Below are positions 52,089 to 59,973 of a stretch of 64,000 nt of DNA, piece by piece. The notes beneath the pieces are model-generated. The model searched no databases, was not told the origin of the DNA, and was given only the letters and a program-made list of their open reading frames with translations. Each line of letters begins with the position of its first letter. Position 1 is the stretch's first letter. The position numbers were made by a program, and so were the translations under genes. This stretch comes from Poriferisodalis sp965214215 (GTDB lineage: Bacteria > Actinomycetota > Acidimicrobiia > Acidimicrobiales > Poriferisodalaceae), in contig NZ_CBDCBD010000003.1 in the NCBI RefSeq assembly GCF_965214215.1, positions 310,001-374,000 on the forward strand, given 5' to 3'.

Positions 52089-52526
52089 TCAGCCGGCAGG
52101 GCGCAGGGCCACGATGGGAATCTCACGGTCGACCGCTTCCTGATAGTCGCCGAAGCGGGGCATGGCCTCGCACATCGCAGCGAACGCCGCTGCCCGCTCG
52201 TCGCCTTCGAGAACCACGGCGTCGGCGCCGAACGACTCGGTGCCGACTTCCAGCGTCACCTGCGGGTTGGCCACAATGTTGTGGTACCAGGCGGGATGGC
52301 TGGGATGGCCGCCGGCCGAGGCCATCACGACGTAGTCGTCGCCGTGGCGGTGGTAGGTGAGCGGGCTGGTGAGCCGGCGCCCGCTGCGTGCCCCCGTCAT
52401 GGTCATCAGCAGCATCGGGTTGCCCTCGAACATGCCGCCGCAGCGTCCCTCGTTCTCCCGGAACTCCGCGACGATCTGCTCGTTGAACGACAGCACTTGG
52501 CTGTCCTGCATTCCCTTCATCGACAT
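52089..52526 (-). CDS. Ddn-like nitroreductase/DUF385 protein
   Basis: A 145-aa protein of the F420-dependent nitroreductase (FDOR-A) group. The motif NPMLLMTMTGARSGRRLTSPLTY matches the usual beta-strand and Ser/Arg contacts for F420, and HPAWYHNIVANPQVTLEVG is diagnostic. The start at 52526 is the best guess; the frame is open much further up but has no family sequence. It lies 50 nt upstream of the FAD monooxygenase on the same strand, so both could share a transcript. Confidence 0.78.
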   Translation of the reverse strand: MSMKGMQDSQVLSFNEQIVAEFRENEGRCGGMFEGNPMLLMTMTGARSGRRLTSPLTYHRHGDDYVVMASAGGHPSHPAWYHNIVANPQVTLEVGTESFGADAVVLEGDERAAAFAAMCEAMPRFGDYQEAVDREIPIVALRPAG

Positions 52527-52682
52527 GGTGCCGTTGCCCCCGCTCGATTCGGCCGACGGCCGAACCCTATGGCATCGCGGCACCGGCATGTCACGCTTGT
52601 CGCCACGTGTCTGAACACCGCTGCGCGTTGTGTCGAGAAGCATCTTGCCGCGGGCGGAGATGCTGCCGTACTCTCGCACTAC

Positions 52683-53702
52683 GTGCTTGCCACGACGCCG
52701 CCGCGACGCCGAATCACGGCGGCGATCGGTGTCGCGGCCGTTGTGGCGACGGCCTTGCTGGCGGCGGGGCCGGTGTCGGCTGCGGGCCCGATTGACGATC
52801 TGGGCACCGAGCCGAGCTGGCACTGGCACACCGAGTACGACGCTTCTTGGCGAACCGGCAGCCCCGTCGGGGTCGCCGACCCCTCCGATCGGCGTCGCCC
52901 CGCGCCGCGATCGACCGTGGTGCTGGGTGCTGGCGAGTACCTGTCAGTCGGTCAGTCGGTCGGCTCGCCGAATGGCTGGTACCGGCTGACGCTCGAACCC
53001 GACGGCCGTCTGGTGCTGCGTGACACCGACGACGGACTGGGCCTGCACGGCACGCTGTGGACGAGCGGGCCTGTGGCGGCGACGACACCGCTGCTGGTGA
53101 TGCGCACCACGGGAGAACTTGCCCTCTACGACGCCGCCAGCCCTGGCTTTCCCGACGATTCGTCGGACGGGAAATCGGCCAAGCTGTGGAGCACCGGCAC
53201 CCGCAGCGCGACCGGCGCGGTGCTCGGGCTCGGCGACGACGGTGCACTGTCGGTGGTGGCACCAGACGGCCGGACGCTGTGGCACAGCGGCAACAAGGCG
53301 CCCGATGTCGGGCTGGCGGGGTCACCTCACGTCATCTACGACCGGGGCGGCCAGTGGGTGTGGCTGATCGACGCCGACGGCAGCGTCGTCGACAACTATC
53401 CCGTCAGCGGGCATGCCGAGTCGCCGTTGCCGGGTCGCTATGCGATCACCTCCAAGTCGGAGGATGCGATCTCGTACAACTGGCTGGTCACCATGGAGCA
53501 CATGGTGCGATTCACGACCGACGAAGAAGGCGACTGGATCGGCTTCCACTCCATTCCCCGAGGCTGGCGCGACACGCCCGTGCAGTCCGAAGCAGAGCTC
53601 GGCGACACCCTGTCGCTGGGCTGCGTGCGCCAACGCGACGACAAGGCCGAGCAGCTCTACGCCTGGACGTCGATCGGCACCCCCGTCATCGTGCTCGCCT
53701 GA
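52683..53702 (+). CDS. L,D-transpeptidase with bulb-lectin-like N-terminal domain
   Basis: A 339-aa exported protein. Signal peptide: VAAVVATALLAAGPVSA. Next is a B-lectin-like region with repeated LVLRDTDDGLGLHGTLWTSG and LGLGDDGALSVVAPDGRTLW units (mannose-binding lectin pattern). The C-terminal 130 residues are a YkuD-type catalytic domain: GFHSIPRGW gives the His, and TLSLGCVRQRDDKA gives the nucleophilic Cys in SLGCVR. It would crosslink peptidoglycan by 3-3 links. The GTG at 52683 is the only start giving an intact signal peptide. A hairpin begins at its stop. Confidence 0.8.
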   Translation: MLATTPPRRRITAAIGVAAVVATALLAAGPVSAAGPIDDLGTEPSWHWHTEYDASWRTGSPVGVADPSDRRRPAPRSTVVLGAGEYLSVGQSVGSPNGWYRLTLEPDGRLVLRDTDDGLGLHGTLWTSGPVAATTPLLVMRTTGELALYDAASPGFPDDSSDGKSAKLWSTGTRSATGAVLGLGDDGALSVVAPDGRTLWHSGNKAPDVGLAGSPHVIYDRGGQWVWLIDADGSVVDNYPVSGHAESPLPGRYAITSKSEDAISYNWLVTMEHMVRFTTDEEGDWIGFHSIPRGWRDTPVQSEAELGDTLSLGCVRQRDDKAEQLYAWTSIGTPVIVLA

Positions 53703-53718
53703 GCGCCGCCTCGCTCAG
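53699..53718 (+). terminator. hairpin between convergent L,D-transpeptidase and soxG genes
   Basis: CTGAGCG and CGCTCAG form a perfect 7-bp stem with a 6-nt loop starting on the L,D-transpeptidase stop codon. No T-run. It likely separates the two convergent units. Confidence 0.5.
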
Positions 53719-53747
53719 CCGCCCGGATCCCAAAAGAGGACGAAGGC

Positions 53748-54407
53748 TCAGGAAACTCCGCCGGCGGGGACGGTCAGGCCGAATTCGTTGCCGGCGTCGA
53801 TGAGCGCGTCGAAGAGGTATTGGCCGAAGGACCGGTCGCAGAGGATCAGGTATGACGGCGTGCTGGCCGTTTCGTCGTGGCTGACGTCGTTGCGGGCGAT
53901 GTCGCAGGTGACTAGGGCGACTGAGGCCGAGAGCACCGCCCCGTCGGGCGTCATGTGGTCGCTCCAGTCGATGCCGCACACCTTTTCCAGCATGCGCGTC
54001 GCCTCGTGGCCGGTGACCCGGTACATCGCCCGGCCGTGGGTCCAGTCGAGCGCCGAGGTGAACTCGCCTGAATCGAGCCCGTCGAGGTCGGCTGTCGCTG
54101 CGGCCACCTCGCCCGCTGCGCCCACGATGATCCACTCGCCCGGTCGGACGCCCAGCACGAGTGCGCCGGCGGGCGCGGTCTGCGACGATGCGAATCGAGC
54201 ACCGAGCGTGTCGGCGGTGGGCCCGTCGGCGTCGGCGCGTACGAGCCACTTGGTGATGGCGCTCTCGTCGCTGAGCGTCAAGTCGCCAGCCTGCGACGTC
54301 GGATAGCTCCGTACGACCGGGCTCTCGAACGCCGGGGATTGGGTTGGCGAATTCTGAGATATCGAACTCTGGGGTGTCGAACTCTGGGGTGATGCAGTCT
54401 CAGCCAC
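53748..54407 (-). CDS. soxG: sarcosine oxidase/N-methylglutamate dehydrogenase gamma subunit
   Basis: A 219-aa protein matching SoxG. The first 35 residues are Ser/Gln-rich with PQSS/SQNS repeats; the rest has LVLGVRPGEWIIVG and a CGIDWSDHMTP segment with a YLILCDRSFGQYLFDALIDAG strand, usual for this small GcvT-like subunit. It overlaps soxA by 8 nt. It helps assemble the alpha-beta interface. Sarcosine oxidase and Mgd gamma subunits cannot be told apart by eye. Confidence 0.78.
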   Translation of the reverse strand: MAETASPQSSTPQSSISQNSPTQSPAFESPVVRSYPTSQAGDLTLSDESAITKWLVRADADGPTADTLGARFASSQTAPAGALVLGVRPGEWIIVGAAGEVAAATADLDGLDSGEFTSALDWTHGRAMYRVTGHEATRMLEKVCGIDWSDHMTPDGAVLSASVALVTCDIARNDVSHDETASTPSYLILCDRSFGQYLFDALIDAGNEFGLTVPAGGVS

Positions 54408-57249
54408 GGAGGCGCTCCCCGGCCGGGTCGAAGTGGGCGTGATGGTCGATCACCGTTGCGCTGATGCGCTCCCCTGATTCGAGCAGCACCGTCAGCTTCG
54501 TGCCGCCGGCGGCCAAGTGCGGTTCCACCTGCCCGAGGCAGATCGAGCGGTTCAGCGTCGGCGAGAAACGCGAGGAGGTGATCCGGCCCAGGATCTCATT
54601 CGATTCGCCCCGCACAATTTGTGCGGCCTCTTCGGGCACCACGTTGGGATCGTCGGGCTGGATCGCCACGATCAGCGGGAGCGCCCGGTCGGCCGCCCAG
54701 GCAAGTTCTGGCTTGCCGGCGAAGTCGTCCTTGTCGAGCTTGATGAGCGATCCCATGCCGGTGCTGGGGCCAAGCGTGAGGCCGTCGGTGTCCTGGCCGA
54801 CGATGAAGTGTCCCTTTTCGAGGCGCATGATGCGTTGGCCTTCGAGGCCGAAGGCGCCGATGCCGAGGTCGCTGCCGGCATCCATCAGTGTCTCCCAGAC
54901 ATGGCAACCGTGTCCTGCGGGCACATGCAGCTCGAACGAGAGCTCCCCGGTGAAGCCGATGCGCCACATGAAGCAGCCCGACACGCCGGCCACTGTGGCC
55001 TCGCGAACGGTCATGTACGGGAACGCTTCAGCGTCGAGGTCGACACCCTCACAGACCCTGCTCATCAGCTCTCGGGACTTGGGCCCGGCCACGTTGATGC
55101 TGGCGTATGCGGTGGTCACCGGGGTGACGTGTACCTGCCAGTCGGGGCGTTCGGTCTGGAGCCAGTTCTCCACCCATTCCCACACGCCGCCGGCGCCCGA
55201 GCTGGTGGTGGACATCATGTAGTGGTCTTCGCCGAGTCGCCCGGTCACGCCGTCGTCGAGCACCACGCCGTCCTCGGCGCACATCATCCCGTAGCGGACC
55301 CGGCCGATGCCGAGCTTCATCCACTTGTTGACATACAGCAGGCTGAGCAGCTTGGGAACGTCTGGGCCGCGCAGGTCGAGCTTGCCCAGCGGTGTGACGT
55401 CGATGAGCCCGACGTTGCGGCGCACATTGCGGACTTCGGCTTGCGGATCGCCGTAGTGATCGGGGCGCAGCCACTGGCCCGCCTGAATGGTGGTCACACC
55501 GTTGGCCTCGTGCCAAGGATGGATGGGCGACACGCGCACCGGTTCGAACATGCGACCGGCGAGCGCGCCCAAGGTGAGCGGTGCGTACGGAGGCCGCCAC
55601 ACGGTGGTGCCCACGTCGCTGATCGTCTCGCCTCGCGCTTCGGCGATGGCTGCGACGGTATTGACCGTCTCGAGCTTGCCTTGCGCCGGCCCCATGGTGG
55701 CGGTGGTGTAGCGCTTGGCCAGCTCCACTGAGTCGTAGCCCTCGTGCGCGGCGGCGACCAGGTCCTTGGAGCTGATGTCCTCGGACATGTCGACCATCCC
55801 GTGGGTATCGGCGCGGTAGAGCTCGGGATGTTGATCGCGGCCGAGCGGTTCCCGCTCGTCGGGCGCCCATGCGGGCTCGTCGCCAACGACCGGCAGCGCT
55901 CTCGCCGTGCGGGCCTGCAGGCGATGGCGTACCGCTGCAGCACGGGCTGCGGCGAGACGACCTGTTTCGGCGCCATGAGCACGCAGCTGGTCGAGCTCAC
56001 CGTCGCCCGCGAGTCCGCCGGTGGCCAGCACATTGGCGGGGGGGTCAGATGGAAAGAACCGGGCCGCGGCCGCGTCATAGACCGGCCGGTCGCCGGCCAT
56101 GTTGAGCAGCGAAGTCGGCGCCGTCCACCCTGGGGCCATGACGACCACGTCAGCCTCGATCCGTTCGCCGCCCGACATCACGGCTTCGACAGCCCGTGAC
56201 GAGCCCGCCGTCGAGCTGATCTGGCCGCCCGAACGGGCGTCGATGACGGCGGCGATCTCGGTGCCGGCACGTTCCAGGTCGCCAGCAGCCGCGTCGCCCT
56301 CGGCATTCGCGCTGAACACCACTGCCCGCTCGCCCGGCTTGATGCCCCAGAGGTTGATGAGGCGTCGGGCCGCACCTGAAGTGATGACGCCGGGCCGGTC
56401 GTTGCCCCCGAAGACGTAGGGACGCTCGATCAGGCCGGGCGCTGCGATGAGCACTTTGGCCCGGGCCTTGATGAGCCGCTCGACTGCGATCGGATGATTG
56501 CGCTGGACGATGCCGAGCCAGTTGTCCTCATACCGACCCGTCACCGTGGAATTGCTCAACACCTCGACGTCGGAAGCGTCGAGCGCAGCCCGCAGTTCGG
56601 CCAGTGCTGCCCGGTCGGTGCTGTCACTGGAGTAGCGCAGATGGCCGCCCACCGCATGCTCGTGCTCGACGAGCAACACGCTGGCGCCTGCGCTGCTCGC
56701 CGCCAGCGCCGCCTCGACGCCGGCCGGGCCTGCGCCGGCCACCACTACGTCGGGATGCGCATAGCGCTTGTCGTGATAAGCGTGCGGGGTGTCGATGTCG
56801 ATTTTGCCGCCGGGAGCGAAGGTGGCCAGCACTCGCTCGTAGGTGGGCCACAGCCACTGCGGCCGCATGAAGGTCTTGTAATAGAAGCCGGCCGTCAAGA
56901 ATCGCCCGAGGAGACCGTTTGCCGCCTTGAGGTCGCGGTTCAGCGACGGCCATGCGTTCTGCGAGCGGACATTCATGCCGTCTTCCAGCAAGCGGTGGCC
57001 GGCTCGGACGTTGGGATCGTCGCCTACCTGGACCATCAGGTTGGGATCCCAGTAATCGGCGGTGAGGATCCCCCGCGGCCGGTGGTACTTCATGGAACGG
57101 GAGAAAATGTGCTCGCCGGAAGCGGCCAAGGCGGAGGCAATCGTGTCGCCCTCAAACCCGCTGAATCGTTTTCCGTTCCACCTGAACCGGAGCTTGACCG
57201 CCCGGTCGATCACCTCGGTGGGCTGCACGCCCTGCCGGCTCATGGTCAT
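54400..57249 (-). CDS. soxA: sarcosine oxidase/N-methylglutamate dehydrogenase alpha subunit
   Basis: A 949-aa protein. N-terminal part: ferredoxin-like GFEGDTIASALAASGEH and MKYHRPRGIL, then NAD+-binding VVVAGAGPAGVEAALAASS, then from about 560 the folate-binding aminomethyltransferase half (PFVYLGRLDVTPLGK-like region LIDVTPLGKLDLRGP, MWRIGFTGELSFELHVP and LRLEKGHFIVGQDTDG). It oxidises sarcosine or N-methylglutamate and passes the methyl group to THF. ATG at 57249 or 57243; upstream codons lack family sequence. The order soxB-D-A-G matches the canonical operon. Confidence 0.87.
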   Translation of the reverse strand: MTMSRQGVQPTEVIDRAVKLRFRWNGKRFSGFEGDTIASALAASGEHIFSRSMKYHRPRGILTADYWDPNLMVQVGDDPNVRAGHRLLEDGMNVRSQNAWPSLNRDLKAANGLLGRFLTAGFYYKTFMRPQWLWPTYERVLATFAPGGKIDIDTPHAYHDKRYAHPDVVVAGAGPAGVEAALAASSAGASVLLVEHEHAVGGHLRYSSDSTDRAALAELRAALDASDVEVLSNSTVTGRYEDNWLGIVQRNHPIAVERLIKARAKVLIAAPGLIERPYVFGGNDRPGVITSGAARRLINLWGIKPGERAVVFSANAEGDAAAGDLERAGTEIAAVIDARSGGQISSTAGSSRAVEAVMSGGERIEADVVVMAPGWTAPTSLLNMAGDRPVYDAAAARFFPSDPPANVLATGGLAGDGELDQLRAHGAETGRLAAARAAAVRHRLQARTARALPVVGDEPAWAPDEREPLGRDQHPELYRADTHGMVDMSEDISSKDLVAAAHEGYDSVELAKRYTTATMGPAQGKLETVNTVAAIAEARGETISDVGTTVWRPPYAPLTLGALAGRMFEPVRVSPIHPWHEANGVTTIQAGQWLRPDHYGDPQAEVRNVRRNVGLIDVTPLGKLDLRGPDVPKLLSLLYVNKWMKLGIGRVRYGMMCAEDGVVLDDGVTGRLGEDHYMMSTTSSGAGGVWEWVENWLQTERPDWQVHVTPVTTAYASINVAGPKSRELMSRVCEGVDLDAEAFPYMTVREATVAGVSGCFMWRIGFTGELSFELHVPAGHGCHVWETLMDAGSDLGIGAFGLEGQRIMRLEKGHFIVGQDTDGLTLGPSTGMGSLIKLDKDDFAGKPELAWAADRALPLIVAIQPDDPNVVPEEAAQIVRGESNEILGRITSSRFSPTLNRSICLGQVEPHLAAGGTKLTVLLESGERISATVIDHHAHFDPAGERLRG

Positions 57250-57310
57250 GCCGCACCGCCTTGCCCGCCGTCGGGCCGCCAACCCCAGCCAGCACCGGGC
57301 ACACACGCAC

Positions 57311-57583
57311 TCACGCCGCACCGCCTCGCTTGTCGCCCGGCAGCGGCGGGTCGCGGAACTCGTTGGTGGCGGTGTTTCGTTCGATCGAGAACCAGCGGCG
57401 GCATCCCGACGCGCAATACCAAGTTTCACGCAGCCAACCGGCGGGGTTGTCGCGCAGATAGAGGTATGCCCGCCACTCTTGTGGCGAGGCCGTATTGGGG
57501 TCGGGACGAGCATGCGACTCGCCCCCATATCGGAGATCGGTCGAATTGCGTGGGCCGCAGTTGGGGCAAGGTACGAGCAACAT
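57311..57583 (-). CDS. soxD: sarcosine oxidase/N-methylglutamate dehydrogenase delta subunit
   Basis: A 90-aa protein with the zinc-ribbon CPNCGPRNSTDLRYGG and a second CASGCRRW pair (four Cys), and the family's WRAYLYLRDNPAGWLRETWYC block. SoxD binds zinc and stabilises the complex. ATG at 57583 follows the duplicated junction sequence; this start lies just before MLLVPCPNC, the usual beginning. It ends 61 nt before soxA. Confidence 0.85.
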   Translation of the reverse strand: MLLVPCPNCGPRNSTDLRYGGESHARPDPNTASPQEWRAYLYLRDNPAGWLRETWYCASGCRRWFSIERNTATNEFRDPPLPGDKRGGAA

Positions 57584-57654
57584 CAGTGGCCCACCACAGT
57601 CGCAATGGCGTCGGTGAGCCTGGTGGCACAGCGGGCAGCAGACGAACGCAACAT
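57583..57654 (-). CDS. micro-ORF bridging soxB and soxD
   Basis: A 23-codon frame whose ATG overlaps the soxB stop (TGATG at 57656-57652) and whose TGA overlaps the soxD ATG (57585-57581) in the same way. The motif GGTGGGCCACTGATGTTG occurs at both junctions, so the micro-ORF ends VVGH as soxB ends SVGH. This looks like duplication of the junction plus 54 nt, preserving coupled translation. It may not make a useful peptide. Confidence 0.45.
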   Translation of the reverse strand: MLRSSAARCATRLTDAIATVVGH

Positions 57655-58964
57655 CAGTGGCCCACCGACGCTGCACCCTTTTCGCCCACCAGATCGCCTT
57701 CGTCGAAGCGGCTGAGAGCGAAGGCCTCGATCAGCTTGGGCGTGCGGCCCGTCGCTGCGGCTTCGGCCATCTGTTCACCCGATACCGGTGCGGCCTTGAA
57801 GCCGTAGGTGCCCCAGCCGACATCCACCAGGAAACCGTCCACGGGCGTGAAGCCCATCACCGGCGAATAGTCGGGAGTCATGTCGCACAGACCGGACCAT
57901 TGGCGCAGCACCCGCATGCGCGAAATGCCGGGCATCAACTCGAGCACGTGTCCGGCCAGTCCCTCGGTGAATTCCAGCGAGCCCCGCACCGAATAGTTGG
58001 CATACGGGTCGACCGAGGCACCGAACACCAGCTCGCCGCGGTCGGTCTGGCTGACGTAGACATGCAGCGAGCCTGAAACCACCACGGTCGGCAGGAACAT
58101 TTTCACCGGTTCGGTGACGGCGGCCTGCAGCGGGTGGGTAGTGATGGGCAGCCGCACCCCGGCCATTGCCGAGATGAGCGACGCCCACCCGGCGGTGCAG
58201 TTGATCACGATCGGCGTGGAGATGTCGCCCCGGTTGGTGCGCACCCCGGTGACTCGGCCGCCGGCGCCCTTGCCGTCGGGACCGTCACCGCCTTCGCAGA
58301 TGATGTCGGTGACCTCCGTCTTCTGGTGCATCTCGACGCCCATGTGATCCGCCGCCCGGGCATAGCCCCACACCACCGCGTCGTGGCGAACGACGCCGCC
58401 GGGCGGGTGATAGAGGGCACCTTGGATCGGGTAACGGGGGTGGTCGGAGGTGTCCAGACTCGGACACTCCTTCTTGACTTCGTCGGGGCCGATCACGCTG
58501 GAGTTGACGCCGCCGAGCTTGTTGACCTCGGCACGCCAATGCATCGTGCGCAGCGAGGCGTCGGAGTGGGCCAGCGTCAGGTGGCCGCGCTGGCTGAACA
58601 TCACGTTGATGTTCAGCTCGACTGCCATCCGCTCATACAGGTGCACTGATCGGTCGTAGAAGGCCACGCCTTCGGGAGTGAGGTAATTGGAGCGCACGAT
58701 CGCGGTATTGCGTCCCGAGCCGCCGCTGCCCAGGTAGGCCTTGTCCAGCACGGCCACGTTGGTCATGCCGTGATTGCGAGCGAGGTAGTACGCCGTGGCG
58801 AGGCCGTGCACGCCGCCGCCGATGACCACTGCGTCATAGGAACGCTTTAGGTCGCAGTCGCGCCACACCCGGGGCCACCCCTCGCCCCGGAGGCCCTTCC
58901 AAGCCAGCGCCGCAGCCGAGTACCTCGGCGGCCGCTTCCGGAGCCGGCGCGTGAGACCCGTCAT
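57654..58964 (-). CDS. soxB: sarcosine oxidase/N-methylglutamate dehydrogenase beta subunit
   Basis: A 436-aa FAD/FMN subunit. FAD motif: YDAVVIGGGVHGLATAYYLARNHG; RNTAIVRSNYLTPEGVAF follows; the C-terminus DVGWGTYGFKAAPVSGEQMAE contacts FAD. It holds the covalently bound FMN at the alpha-beta interface. The ATG at 58964 gives an N-terminal extension of about 40 Arg-rich residues before the FAD motif, longer than usual. It starts the operon; upstream is a 240-nt gap up to the divergent Phd gene. With gmaS-mgsABC in the same window, MgdA-type function is plausible. Confidence 0.85.
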   Translation of the reverse strand: MTGLTRRLRKRPPRYSAAALAWKGLRGEGWPRVWRDCDLKRSYDAVVIGGGVHGLATAYYLARNHGMTNVAVLDKAYLGSGGSGRNTAIVRSNYLTPEGVAFYDRSVHLYERMAVELNINVMFSQRGHLTLAHSDASLRTMHWRAEVNKLGGVNSSVIGPDEVKKECPSLDTSDHPRYPIQGALYHPPGGVVRHDAVVWGYARAADHMGVEMHQKTEVTDIICEGGDGPDGKGAGGRVTGVRTNRGDISTPIVINCTAGWASLISAMAGVRLPITTHPLQAAVTEPVKMFLPTVVVSGSLHVYVSQTDRGELVFGASVDPYANYSVRGSLEFTEGLAGHVLELMPGISRMRVLRQWSGLCDMTPDYSPVMGFTPVDGFLVDVGWGTYGFKAAPVSGEQMAEAAATGRTPKLIEAFALSRFDEGDLVGEKGAASVGH

Positions 58965-59151
58965 CAACGTGCAGGTTATGCGCCTTTCTCGCATGCATCG
59001 CAGCAGGCGAGCCGCTTCCCCTCGTGTCCCACGCCCTCCAGGTCGTCGCCAGGCTCTACTGACCGCAGTCGCCGAACTCTGCGACTCGCCGCTCTCGTCC
59101 TGATTCCCCGAGTGGGGCTGCGCTGCGCAACGGCGTGAGACCGCTGCGTTT

Positions 59152-59170
59152 CTAGTCTATATTGGACTAG
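59152..59170 (+). promoter_or_regulatory. palindromic operator-like site of the phd-PIN module
   Basis: CTAGTC (59152-59157) and GACTAG (59165-59170) are an exact inverted repeat with a 7-nt spacer that contains a TATATT -10-like hexamer (59158-59163). It lies 36 nt before the antitoxin GTG. Phd proteins bind palindromes overlapping their promoter, so this is a good autoregulatory site. Confidence 0.5.
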
Positions 59171-59205
59171 TTTTTCGATAAGTCTTGGATCGGGCGGGAG
59201 GCTTT

Positions 59206-59502
59206 GTGGCTGCGGACGCGGCGGATTCATCTCACATCTGGACGGTGGCGGAGGCCAAGTCGCGCCTCTCGCACATTCTCCGCTGCGCAGAAGAGGAGGG
59301 TCCCCAGCGCATCGGTACCCGCAGGACGTTCGTCGTCGTCCCCGAGCACGAATGGCAGCAGCGAGCCGAGCCTGAAGTGCATCTGGGCAAGTGGCTCGTC
59401 GACAACATGCCGCGCGGTCTCGACATCGAACTCCCCGATCGCCGCTCGGATCGGCCGATCCCCTTCATCGACTACGCCATTGATGACAGCGATATGCAAT
59501 GA
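59206..59502 (+). CDS. Phd/YefM-like antitoxin
   Basis: A 98-aa protein. The Phd fold start IWTVAEAKSRLSHILRCAEEEG is clear, followed by QRIGTRRTFVVVPEHEW. Phd antitoxins bind palindromic operators and block PIN or Doc toxins through an extended tail. The GTG at 59206 has GGGAGG 5 nt upstream; a TTG at 59185 is less likely. The stop overlaps the toxin's ATG. Confidence 0.8.
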   Translation: MAADAADSSHIWTVAEAKSRLSHILRCAEEEGPQRIGTRRTFVVVPEHEWQQRAEPEVHLGKWLVDNMPRGLDIELPDRRSDRPIPFIDYAIDDSDMQ

Positions 59503-59921
59503 CCGGAGTGCTGCTCGACACCAACGTTGTCTCCGAGACGACACGAGTCGCGCCGGACCCGGGCGTCGTGGCGTACTTGGTGAGCGAGCCCGATCTCTGG
59601 CTCTCCACGGTGGTGATCCACGAACTGCAACTCGGAATCCATCTTCGGCCCGCGGGGCGTCGCCGCGATCAGGCCTCGGACCTCATCGAGGCGCTCGTAG
59701 CCACCTCTCGGAGGATCGTTCCCGTCGGTTTGGCAGAAGCCGAACATGCATCCGAACTTCGAGCGCGCGCTCGGCGCAGCGGCCGCACCTTGCATCTGGC
59801 CGACGCTCTCATCGCAGCGACCGCCGGCCTGCGGCGTCTACGACTGGCCACGCGCAACGTCCGTGACTTTGAGGGGCTCGGCCTCCACCTGATCAACCCT
59901 TGGGAATCGCCAGCCGTTTGA
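59499..59921 (+). CDS. PIN-domain toxin (VapC/FitB type)
   Basis: A 140-aa PIN protein. Acidic residues: Asp in VLLDTNVVSE, Glu in VIHELQLGI, Asp in LHLADALIAATA and Asp in RNVRDFEGL. The FitB-like LDTNVVSE start and ISSVTxxELxxG-like TVVIHELQLGIH motif fit plasmid/chromosomal VapC ribonucleases. It overlaps the antitoxin by 4 nt (ATGA). Intact. Confidence 0.87.
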   Translation: MTGVLLDTNVVSETTRVAPDPGVVAYLVSEPDLWLSTVVIHELQLGIHLRPAGRRRDQASDLIEALVATSRRIVPVGLAEAEHASELRARARRSGRTLHLADALIAATAGLRRLRLATRNVRDFEGLGLHLINPWESPAV

Positions 59922-59973
59922 GCCCGCGATCGCGCGACAAACAGTGTTGCCGGAGCGCGTTCGTCGTCGGCGA

